Positions 33,084-40,832 of a stretch of DNA of 64,000 bases are shown here, one piece after another; positions within the stretch are counted from its first letter, which is position 1; every line of letters starts with the position of its first letter. The DNA comes from Bacteroidota bacterium. Its GTDB lineage: Bacteria; Bacteroidota; Bacteroidia; Chitinophagales; Chitinophagaceae. A model generated the notes under the pieces. It was given only the letters and a program-made list of their open reading frames with translations, had not been told where the DNA came from and did not search any database. The stretch lies in NCBI GenBank assembly GCA_030706735.1, contig JAUZNZ010000013.1:62001-126000 (forward strand). Reading direction: 5' to 3'. The position numbers were made by a program, and so were the translations under genes.

Positions 33084-33538
33084 AAACCGAACATGTTTCC
33101 GATCTGGAATTACAGCAGTATGCGTTGGACCCGACCGGCTGCAGTAAGGAGGCCCAGGACCATATGGGGTCATGTGCCCTTTGCCAGGGCGAGGCGGCAA
33201 CCTACCGGCACCTGTTTAACGGCCTCCGGGATCAGCCTGCAGCAACCTTCGATTTCGATCTGGCCGAGATGGTCCTATCCCGGCTGCCTGCGCCAGGGCC
33301 CTTGCCAACCGAACCGGAGCGCCCGGGTATTTCCACCTGGGTGATGATCGCGCTCGTTTGCGTCATGACCGGCATTCCCTTGTACTTATTCCGAAAAAAT
33401 ATCTGGAACACGTTTTTGGGGATCTCCGGCCTGTTCCTGTACATTATCCTTGGGGTCGCGGCCATCATGGTGGTTTCCCGGATCATGGCCATGTACAAGA
33501 AATATCAACGGCAATTGGACAGACTGAACTTTACCTGA
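33080..33538 (+). CDS. zinc-type membrane anti-sigma factor
   Basis: A 152-residue protein. The N-terminal HMGSCALC gives the HxxxCxxC zinc motif of anti-sigma factors (His28, Cys32, Cys35). A linker leads to two membrane spans (ISTWVMIALVCVMTGIPLYLF and FLGISGLFLYIILGVAAIMVV) and a short basic tail. It starts within the stop of the sigma gene. It should hold the sigma factor at the inner membrane until a signal arrives; the signal is unknown. Confidence 0.82.
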   Translation: MKTEHVSDLELQQYALDPTGCSKEAQDHMGSCALCQGEAATYRHLFNGLRDQPAATFDFDLAEMVLSRLPAPGPLPTEPERPGISTWVMIALVCVMTGIPLYLFRKNIWNTFLGISGLFLYIILGVAAIMVVSRIMAMYKKYQRQLDRLNFT

Positions 33539-33545
33539 ATTTTTT

Positions 33546-33575
33546 TGCAACATCGGATCGGACATCCGGTCTAAT
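33546..33575 (+). promoter_or_regulatory. ECF-type promoter, copy 2 (33600 gene)
   Basis: TGCAACAT (33546-33553), 13 bases, CGGTCTAAT (33567-33575), identical in words and spacing to the copy before the sigma gene. It ends 24 bases before the ATG at 33600, leaving room for a short leader. It starts 8 bases after the anti-sigma stop, so the membrane-protein gene has its own ECF-type promoter. Confidence 0.62.
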
Positions 33576-33599
33576 TGATCACAACATCAAAAGAAAAAA

Positions 33600-34040
33600 A
33601 TGAAAAAATTGTTAAGCACGTCGGCCGTTCTGATGATCTCTCTCGGCGCCTTTGCCCAGGAGGATAAGGAGCCGCTGGTCAACAGGCAGCTCATTTTCGA
33701 CATCCTTAATATTACGGCCGTTGTAGGGATCATTTACCTGCTGTCCAATTGGATCCTGCAGATCATGAAGACGAACCTGGACTACCGGCTCAAGAACAAG
33801 ATCATCGAAAAGGAAACGGCCGAAAATATCGTGTCGCAGCTCGTGCAGCCTGCCAGGCGGGATGAGGGCAACGGAAGGACGATCCTGCAGTGGTTCTTCA
33901 TCCTGGCGGGTATCGGCGTCGGTTTCACGCTGGTCGACTTTACCCAGCCGTTTGGATTGCATTCCCTGGCGATCATGGCCTTTTCGATTGCCGCAGGTTT
34001 TGCCGGATTCTATTATGCATCCCGCCGCTTGCCTAAATAA
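33600..34040 (+). CDS. small membrane protein of the ECF regulon
   Basis: A 146-residue protein with a signal-like start (MKKLLSTSAVLMISLGAFAQ), one span near residues 30-50 (IFDILNITAVVGIIYLLSNW), a charged middle (YRLKNKIIEKETAENIVSQL) and two spans at the end (ILQWFFILAGIGVGFTLVDF, LAIMAFSIAAGFAGFYYASR). The layout resembles DUF6249-type proteins, though this is not certain. It is preceded by its own copy of the ECF promoter and lies 23 bases before the next gene. Function is unknown. Confidence 0.65.
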   Translation: MKKLLSTSAVLMISLGAFAQEDKEPLVNRQLIFDILNITAVVGIIYLLSNWILQIMKTNLDYRLKNKIIEKETAENIVSQLVQPARRDEGNGRTILQWFFILAGIGVGFTLVDFTQPFGLHSLAIMAFSIAAGFAGFYYASRRLPK

Positions 34041-34063
34041 TTTACTTTCTTAAATCGTTCGCG

Positions 34064-35161
34064 ATGAAAATCACCTTCTTCCTGATCGCATTCTGCCTGG
34101 TGTTCCTGCGCATGTATTTCTTATGGACAGGCCATTGGGGTCATAATGGCAATAATGGCAGTATCGTCATCAGCAGTGACGGCGATTATGAGGTCAGGAT
34201 CAAATGGTCGGGGAAGGTCAAATTCACCGATGATGAAACGGCCATTGCCAGCATCACGCCCGGCGGTTATCTCAAATACAGCTTCAATGAGAAGAAGATG
34301 ACCGCGGAGAGCAATCTGCAGGGCGATATCGCCTATACGCTGTACGATGGCCATCAGACCTTGCCGTTAAATGATTCAGGACGAAAATTCCTGGCGGCAA
34401 GCATCCGTGAAATCTTTGCCGATGGTTTTGATGCGGAGGGACGCGCGGATCGCGTGGCGGCGAGGGGTGGGAAGAGGGCCCTGCTGGAGGAGGCGGGGAA
34501 GTTCAAATCCAGTTACATCAGGGGCCTGTACCTGGACCGGCTGTTCAAAAACGACAGTCTGACCCGGGATGATCTTCAGGGGTTGTTGATCCATATCGGC
34601 GAGTTGGATGGGGACTACGAAAAGGAGCAATACTTAAAGCGATTCAGTGCGGTGCAGCTTGAAGATACCGTACTCGTCGGGGCCTGGCTTGGCGCCGTCG
34701 AAAATATCCACTCGGATGACAATAAGAAGAACCTGCTGATCCGTCTCATAAAAAAAGACAGCCTGTCCAACGGGAGCTTCAACAAGGTCCTGGATATTTC
34801 GGAGACCCTCGGCGGAGACTGGGATAAGGAAAATGTGTTGGGCACATTGATCGATAAAGGCGGCCTTTCGGCGGGCCAAATCGAGCGGGTGCTGGAGGCA
34901 GTCAGGCATTTAGGTCCCGATCCGGATAAGGAGAACATGTACAGGAAATTGATCGCCCGAGATGGGATGATGGAGACAGAATGGGAAAACCTGATCGGAG
35001 AGGTCGCGCTGATCGGGCCCGACTATGACAAGAGCAATTTGCTGGTGCAGATCGCCAGAGAAATGCCCAGGACGGATAATCTGAAAGCCGCTTATGTTAA
35101 AGCCGCCAGAACGATCGGGGCCGACCCGGAGTACGGAAGGGCCATGCGGGCCATCCAATGA
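34064..35161 (+). CDS. membrane-anchored protein with ~34-residue solenoid repeats
   Basis: A 365-residue protein with an N-terminal hydrophobic anchor (residues 2-20). A beta-rich domain follows (SIVISSDGDYEVRIKWSGKV ... YTLYDG, about 30-110), then five to six repeats of roughly 34 residues from about 145 to the end. Each repeat begins D(Y/W/P)(D/E)KE(N/Q) and contains a helix with LL or VL and a turn IGxD or LGGD. The repeats resemble a helical solenoid suited to protein binding; the beta part may be surface-exposed. It is last in the ECF-controlled run. I do not recognise a named family. Confidence 0.65.
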   Translation: MKITFFLIAFCLVFLRMYFLWTGHWGHNGNNGSIVISSDGDYEVRIKWSGKVKFTDDETAIASITPGGYLKYSFNEKKMTAESNLQGDIAYTLYDGHQTLPLNDSGRKFLAASIREIFADGFDAEGRADRVAARGGKRALLEEAGKFKSSYIRGLYLDRLFKNDSLTRDDLQGLLIHIGELDGDYEKEQYLKRFSAVQLEDTVLVGAWLGAVENIHSDDNKKNLLIRLIKKDSLSNGSFNKVLDISETLGGDWDKENVLGTLIDKGGLSAGQIERVLEAVRHLGPDPDKENMYRKLIARDGMMETEWENLIGEVALIGPDYDKSNLLVQIAREMPRTDNLKAAYVKAARTIGADPEYGRAMRAIQ

Positions 35162-35257
35162 AAAAATACCCGGGGAAAGCACATTACATTTTCGGAATAA
35201 GGACTACCTTATTTTTACATCGCCTTTCCAACTACGGATAAAACAGGCGATCGCTCC

Positions 35258-37225
35258 ATGAAGAAATTTATCATAGCCGGTTCGATCCTTTTTTCGGGTC
35301 TGATGGGCCTGGCCCAGCAACCACTCCGGCAACCTGCGGCCCCCGTCGCCGTTACGCCGATATCGCTGATCCCCGCGCCCGTCTCCCTTCGTCCCGATGG
35401 AGGCCATTTTACCCTTCCGCCTGTCATTACGATCGAGGCCCGTGACCGGCAGGACCTGGCAGCCACGCTGGTGGACCTGGTCCGTCATCTTTCCTTACCC
35501 ACCGGCGCCGCCGTCAGCATCGCCAAGGTCGATCCGGGCGCCACCATACGGCTGATCGTCAATAAGACACCAGAAGCCGTGCTTGGAGAAGAAGGATATC
35601 ACCTGACGGTCAGCCCCCGGCATGTCGTCATCCAGGCGAACCGGGCAGCCGGCCTGTTCTACGGCATCCAATCGCTCTATCAGCTCCTGCCGAAAGAAAT
35701 AGAGAGCCCCGTGCGCGTACATGGCATGGTCTGGCGGGCGCCCTGCGTGACCATCACCGACTATCCGCGCTTCGGCTGGCGGGGACTTATGTTCGACGTA
35801 TCGCGTCATTTCTTCACCAAGGCGGAAGTGAAGCAATTCATCGACGAGATGGTAAAATATAAATACAACCTGCTGCATCTTCACCTGACCGATGACGAGG
35901 GATGGCGGATCGAGATCAAGAGCCTGCCTAAACTGACGTCTGTTGGCGCCTGGCGTGTCGATAAAGTGGGCACCTTCGGGACCTTTTCGGCGCCGGCGCC
36001 CGGTGAGCCGCGCAACTATGGCGGCTTCTATACCCATGACGACATCCGTGAACTGGTGCAATATGCGAAGGAGCGATTTGTCAATATCCTGCCGGAAGTG
36101 GACGTTCCCGGGCACAGCCTCGCAGCCATCGCCAGTTATCCCGAACTATCCTGTACCGCGGGCGCCGAGAACTATCAGGTCCGTTCCGGGGAGAAATTCA
36201 TGAACTGGCCGGGTCCGGTGGCCTTGATCGATAATACGCTTTGCCCCGCCAATGAGAAAGTTTACCCCTTCCTTGACGCGGTCTTTACCGAGGTCGCTCA
36301 ACTCTTTCCTTTTGGCTATATCCATGTCGGCGGCGATGAGTGCGCAAAGAATTTTTGGGAAAAAAGCGACGCGATCCGGCAGCTCATGCAAAAAGAGGGC
36401 TTGAAAACGATGGAAGAGGTGCAAAGTTATTTTGAAAAGCGGGTCGAGAAGATCGTCGGATCGAAGGGGAAGAAGGTGATAGGCTGGGACGAGATCCTGG
36501 AAGGAGGATTGGCGCCCAATGCTCTTGTCATGAGCTGGCGGGGTGTTAAGGGGGGCATTCAGGCCGCGAAAATGGGCCATGAGGTCGTCATGAGCCCGAC
36601 CACCTTCGTATACCTCGACTATATGCAGGGAGATGCGGTCGTGGAGCCGCCGGTCTATGCCACGTTGCGTCTGAAGACGGCCTATTCGTTCGAGCCGGTG
36701 CCGGATAGCGTCGATGCGAAGTTGATCCGGGGAGGACAGGGCAATTTATGGACGGAACAGGTTTACAATATGCGGCATATGGAATATATGATCTGGCCGC
36801 GCAGCCTGGCCATCGCGGAATGCCTTTGGTCGCCGAAAGAAAAAAAGGACTGGAATGATTTTGCGAGAAGGACGGAAGCAAATTTCGGACGAATGGACCT
36901 CGAACAGGTAAAATATGCCCGCTCGATGTTCGACCCGATCTTCATGCCGAAAAAGGACAGTAGCGGCGCGGCGGCGGATTCCCTGATCGTGCAGCTTTCC
37001 ACGGAAGTCGAGGGCCTCGATCTGTACTATAGCTTCGACAATTCCAACCCGGATAATTTCTATCCCAAATATGCTGCACCGCTCATTCCGCCCAGGGACG
37101 CCTCGATGTTGAAGGTCATTAGCTATCGGGGCGGAAGGCCGATCGGGCGGCAGATCGACATGCCGATCAATGAATTGCGGCGGCGGGCGGGCCTGAGCAC
37201 CAGGCCCTGGCTCAAGCCGGATTGA
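35258..37225 (+). CDS. GH20 beta-N-acetylhexosaminidase
   Basis: A 655-residue secreted glycosidase: signal peptide to about residue 19, a GH20b domain (about 35-165) and a TIM barrel from residue 170. The catalytic pair Asp360-Glu361 lies in YIHVGGDECAKNFW. Substrate-binding motifs include FDVSRHFF, HLHLTDDEGWRI, ILPEVDVPGHS and GWDEILEGG. A C-terminal part of about 140 residues ends in the chitobiase-like region. It removes terminal GlcNAc or GalNAc from chitin- or glycan-derived oligosaccharides. It is followed by other glycan genes. Confidence 0.95.
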   Translation: MKKFIIAGSILFSGLMGLAQQPLRQPAAPVAVTPISLIPAPVSLRPDGGHFTLPPVITIEARDRQDLAATLVDLVRHLSLPTGAAVSIAKVDPGATIRLIVNKTPEAVLGEEGYHLTVSPRHVVIQANRAAGLFYGIQSLYQLLPKEIESPVRVHGMVWRAPCVTITDYPRFGWRGLMFDVSRHFFTKAEVKQFIDEMVKYKYNLLHLHLTDDEGWRIEIKSLPKLTSVGAWRVDKVGTFGTFSAPAPGEPRNYGGFYTHDDIRELVQYAKERFVNILPEVDVPGHSLAAIASYPELSCTAGAENYQVRSGEKFMNWPGPVALIDNTLCPANEKVYPFLDAVFTEVAQLFPFGYIHVGGDECAKNFWEKSDAIRQLMQKEGLKTMEEVQSYFEKRVEKIVGSKGKKVIGWDEILEGGLAPNALVMSWRGVKGGIQAAKMGHEVVMSPTTFVYLDYMQGDAVVEPPVYATLRLKTAYSFEPVPDSVDAKLIRGGQGNLWTEQVYNMRHMEYMIWPRSLAIAECLWSPKEKKDWNDFARRTEANFGRMDLEQVKYARSMFDPIFMPKKDSSGAAADSLIVQLSTEVEGLDLYYSFDNSNPDNFYPKYAAPLIPPRDASMLKVISYRGGRPIGRQIDMPINELRRRAGLSTRPWLKPD

Positions 37226-37260
37226 CAACGGGAGCGGAGACTACCCTGCCGGCATGGTGG

Positions 37261-38400
37261 CTAATGCGCGCGCAGAAGGTCGAGGAAGGCCCTGTCCAGC
37301 TTGTGCCCATGCCAGTCCTCATAGACTACATCGGCGCGCCCGGAATCCAGCACCCCGAAGTCGCCGATGAAATTCCAGATGGCAAAGCCGATCTGGCCGG
37401 CAGAAAGGATGTCCAGCACGTCCCGGAACCAGGCCATGAAGACATCATGCGGCGTTTTATTCCAGCAACCGCATTCCCCGCAATGCACGCCAATCCCTTT
37501 TTGTACCGCATCGATCCAGGGTTTATAGTAGACCTCCAGCATGGAACGGCTCAGGTATTGGGCACCAACCTGTCCCGGCCATTTGGGTTCGGGCAAATGA
37601 TCGGGATCCTTATTGGCCCATGGCGCCTTATAGTGAGAGATGGCATGCGGGTAATACCCCCTGCAGCTCTGTGCTATATTCAGATCCATGATCTCCGGGA
37701 TGACCGAACTGCCCACATTGTTGCCGTCCGCGATGACCAGGTGTTCGCTGTTCTCTTTGCGGATCGCCTCCGCCGCCGCTTTGGCGACCTTGCGATAGAG
37801 TTCGCCGGGTACGGGGGTCTGCCGGGAATGTTGATCGTTCATGTCCTCCCGCATGCTCGGCTCGTTCAGCAGGTCGAAGCTGATCTTTTTCGGTGACGTG
37901 TGTTTGAAGCGTTTCGCCCAAAGGCTCCAGTGCCAATAAAAAGCGTCTTGCGCGCGCTGGTCGGTCCACAGGTTATAAGGCTCATGGAACCCTGCATTGA
38001 TGCAGTAGCCCGGCGCCCGGTGCAGGTTGAGGCTAACGTGCATGCCTGCCTGATGCGCCAGGCCGACCAGGGCGGCGATCTCTTCTATCCTGGATTCATC
38101 GACCTGGTACACCTCATCCGGGTTGATGTCGCGGCTTCGATCGAATTTGAGATAATGCGGGTAGGCGATCGGGATGCGGATAAAATCGAACCCCCAATCC
38201 CGCATCCAGGCAAAATGTTCGCGTGTGGTCGGCCTTCGCGAAGGCGCGGGATCCGGGGAGAAGAAATCGAGCACATTGAACCCTTTCCATTTCGGCAGTT
38301 TGTTGGAAACGGTGGCGGGCCGGGCAAGGACTGCCGTCTCTGCCAGCGAGAGGCCAACGGTTATCAGGCCGGTGCGTTTAATGAATACTCTTCGATGCAT
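37261..38400 (-). CDS. GH5-family glycoside hydrolase
   Basis: A 379-residue enzyme of the GH5 cellulase type. The start MHRRVFIKRTGLITVGLS is a twin-Arg-like signal. The proton donor is Glu180 in FDLLNEPSMRED, and Glu309 in GVHCGECGCW is the likely nucleophile; HVSLNLHRAPG carries the conserved His. It could act on beta-glucan, mannan or cellulose; the substrate is not evident. It is convergent with the GH20 gene and 12 bases downstream of the NagX-like gene. Confidence 0.85.
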   Translation of the reverse strand: MHRRVFIKRTGLITVGLSLAETAVLARPATVSNKLPKWKGFNVLDFFSPDPAPSRRPTTREHFAWMRDWGFDFIRIPIAYPHYLKFDRSRDINPDEVYQVDESRIEEIAALVGLAHQAGMHVSLNLHRAPGYCINAGFHEPYNLWTDQRAQDAFYWHWSLWAKRFKHTSPKKISFDLLNEPSMREDMNDQHSRQTPVPGELYRKVAKAAAEAIRKENSEHLVIADGNNVGSSVIPEIMDLNIAQSCRGYYPHAISHYKAPWANKDPDHLPEPKWPGQVGAQYLSRSMLEVYYKPWIDAVQKGIGVHCGECGCWNKTPHDVFMAWFRDVLDILSAGQIGFAIWNFIGDFGVLDSGRADVVYEDWHGHKLDRAFLDLLRAH

Positions 38401-38412
38401 GATCTGTACTGT

Positions 38413-39627
38413 TTAAATATAGCTCAGCCACCACTTCTCTTTATGCCCGCGTTTGTAGCGGTCGTACCATCGGCAAGGTAGATAGAGGATCAGGACCACC
38501 AATGCCCAGACCCCATAGGTCACGCCAAGCGAAAAGCCATAACCATGCAGTGCGGGCGTGTCTTCCAGGCCGATAAAATGATCCAGGATCATGTCCCCGG
38601 GGGAATGTCCGCAGAACGTCGTGGCGATGACCGCTATCAGATGGAGAAGATATATATGGAGTATGTAATAAAACATCGGTACCCGCCCGTAGATCATGAC
38701 CTGGCGGCTGAACCTTCCTTGCGCGTTCTCGGACCAAGCCAGGAACAGCAGTGCCGGGCCAAGCGTCATGAGCAGGTAGAGCAGGGAGGGCGGATATTTG
38801 GACGTATTGATAAAAGAAAGCAGCGTAAAGAAGGCGGAGGGCATGGCCTTCCAGTGTGAAGGATCCCCATAGTGATTGATGTACCGGATGACGATGAACA
38901 GGCCGATGGCCGCAAAGCCAAGCTGCAACAATATACGCCGCCTTCGTTCCGGGGGGAAGCCGGCCTTGTACAGGGCGCCCATGCAGTAACCCAGGGCCAT
39001 TACGCCTATCCAGGGAACCACGGGGTAGATCGTGGTGATCAGGTAGCCATGCCAGGGCACAAAATTAGGCACGTGCACGAGGGACCAAAGAAAGGCGCCG
39101 ACCCCTCCGCCGGAGACGCGGATGCTGTCGAGTAGATTATGACCAAAAACCAACACGAGCCCAAAAACCAGGATAAACCTGCGCGGCAGACGTACGAGCA
39201 AGGCAAGCACGATCATGCTAAAGCCCAGGGCCCAAATGACGATGAAATCGATCTCGTGCGCAAAGAGGTTGAAATACCAGCCGACGCGGACCACGGTAAA
39301 TTCCAGAAAGACCAGCCAGATCCCTCGCTTCAATAAAAAGGAGGACAGTTCAGGGATCGTTTTTCGTTCGCCCACCAGCGAGGCCGAGGTACCCGAGAGG
39401 AACATGAACAAGGGCGCGCAATAATGTGTGATCCAGCGGGTAAAGAACAGAATCCCCGTGGTCTTGCCGAGGTCCGTCGGGCTATATAAAAGGGCATCGC
39501 GATGAAAATAGTCGCGAACATGGTCGAGCGCCATGATGATCATGATGAGGCCGCGCAACAGGTCGATAGAGGTGATCCGGGCCCTGCTATGGGACGGGGA
39601 TCCGGGATTGGCAGTCAATGCGGACAT
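38413..39627 (-). CDS. DUF1624/NagX-like membrane acyltransferase
   Basis: A 404-residue integral membrane protein with about ten spans. It begins SIDLLRGLIMIIMALDHVRDYF and continues with FFTRWITHYCAPLFMFLSGTSASL, the typical start of the heparan-alpha-glucosaminide N-acetyltransferase/NagX family (DUF1624). It may acetylate an amino sugar at the membrane, which fits the adjacent glycosidases; this is inference. It lies 12 bases upstream of the GH5 gene on the same strand. Confidence 0.82.
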   Translation of the reverse strand: MSALTANPGSPSHSRARITSIDLLRGLIMIIMALDHVRDYFHRDALLYSPTDLGKTTGILFFTRWITHYCAPLFMFLSGTSASLVGERKTIPELSSFLLKRGIWLVFLEFTVVRVGWYFNLFAHEIDFIVIWALGFSMIVLALLVRLPRRFILVFGLVLVFGHNLLDSIRVSGGGVGAFLWSLVHVPNFVPWHGYLITTIYPVVPWIGVMALGYCMGALYKAGFPPERRRRILLQLGFAAIGLFIVIRYINHYGDPSHWKAMPSAFFTLLSFINTSKYPPSLLYLLMTLGPALLFLAWSENAQGRFSRQVMIYGRVPMFYYILHIYLLHLIAVIATTFCGHSPGDMILDHFIGLEDTPALHGYGFSLGVTYGVWALVVLILYLPCRWYDRYKRGHKEKWWLSYI

Positions 39628-39791
39628 AGTAGGAGTTTTTGGTAAGTAGGGATGTCCTAAGATACGGGACTTTGGGAAAAATCCTGCCCCATAAAAGGGT
39701 GAGGCCGGAAGATTGGCGTCCCGGCAGGGTCCGGACGAGATTCTGTGCGCGGCGGTTCCAAAAACGAGGAAAATGGAGTAGCTTTATATGC

Positions 39792-40502
39792 ATGAGGTTG
39801 CGTGGTTTCATGGTCGGCATTTTACTAACTGCCACGGAATTTGCCTTTGCGCAAGTTCCGCAGGACTCTTCCTTTTTTCTTCTGCTCAACAGCCACGTCA
39901 GTTTCTCTCACGCCAACGATCTGCACATCAACCGATGGCTGGCCAGGTATGGCTATCCAACGGAATCTCGTGTGCCTGCCAGCGTAAATCTGGAGCTGGC
40001 GGCGATGCCTGTCGGATCCAACCTGCTTTACAGCATCAAAGCGTGTACCATCGTTTCCGACAAGAACCTCAGCTCCCTCAACCTGCAGGCCGGTCTCTAT
40101 TACGCGGTGATCCGCAAAAGGTCCTTCCTGCTGTTTGCCGGGCTGGGCGCGGGTTACCAGGCTGATATCATCACGCTGAACGGGGACATGCCGCAGGATT
40201 ATAAAGTATTGGCCGCACAGTACAGGCGGCAGCTCTCTTTGCGGCGCCAGGGCCTCTTCGTTGATCCATCAACGAGAGTTCTATGGTATCCGGTCAGCAT
40301 TCACCAGCTTCAGATCGGATTTGATGCCGGCCTGGGCTATGACCTCGATTTCAATTCCCGCTGGAGGCTCGGCTACTATGAGAGCAGCAGCGGAAAATAT
40401 AGCCATTTCAGGAAGATCAGGAAGCCTTCCGACCAGCAAAGAGTAAGTGAATTTGGGCTCTCGTACTTTGCCGGTCTCTCCCTTCGCCTCCAACTGCGCT
40501 AG
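39792..40502 (+). CDS. hypothetical outer-membrane-type beta-barrel protein
   Basis: A 236-residue protein with a signal peptide (MRLRGFMVGILLTATEFAFAQ). The mature part alternates strands and turns (GSNLLYSIKACTIVSD, LQAGLYYAVIRKRSFLLFAGLGAGYQ, LGYDLDFNSRWRLGYYESSSG) and ends in an aromatic/Leu strand (FAGLSLRLQLR), as in small outer-membrane barrels. No family is recognised. The ATG at 39792 starts the signal peptide. It is divergent from the acyltransferase gene. Confidence 0.6.
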   Translation: MRLRGFMVGILLTATEFAFAQVPQDSSFFLLLNSHVSFSHANDLHINRWLARYGYPTESRVPASVNLELAAMPVGSNLLYSIKACTIVSDKNLSSLNLQAGLYYAVIRKRSFLLFAGLGAGYQADIITLNGDMPQDYKVLAAQYRRQLSLRRQGLFVDPSTRVLWYPVSIHQLQIGFDAGLGYDLDFNSRWRLGYYESSSGKYSHFRKIRKPSDQQRVSEFGLSYFAGLSLRLQLR

Positions 40503-40832
40503 TAGGATCACCTTAGGACGGCCTGATGAGGTCCCGCCCAAAATCGTCATATAGGTGAAATAGCAACCCAAGGGAGACAATACCCACCCCCGGAGCAATG
40601 GAAAGCCGTCCAAAATCGTTATTTTGTGTTGTTGTTTCATTACCCCTGACCCGCAAATCTGCCTTCATTTTTGCTCATCTGCGAGTCGTCCCAAATCTGG
40701 AATAACCGTCCAGGCCTGAGAGCAAGTGGTTCCGAAACAATTGCATAAACCCCTAATAAACAGTATAGTAGAAAATGGTTCCGTATTGGATATTACTATT
40801 TCTATTATTCTGTTACCGTAAATCCGTTATCG
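40503..40832. other. intergenic region without recognisable gene
   Basis: This 330-base stretch has no supportable open frame. It contains a short direct repeat (CCAAAATCGT at about 40539 and 40610) and an AT-rich end before the ATG at 40833, which probably holds the promoter of the type IX-secreted protein. No clear TAnnTTTG box was found. Confidence 0.4.
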
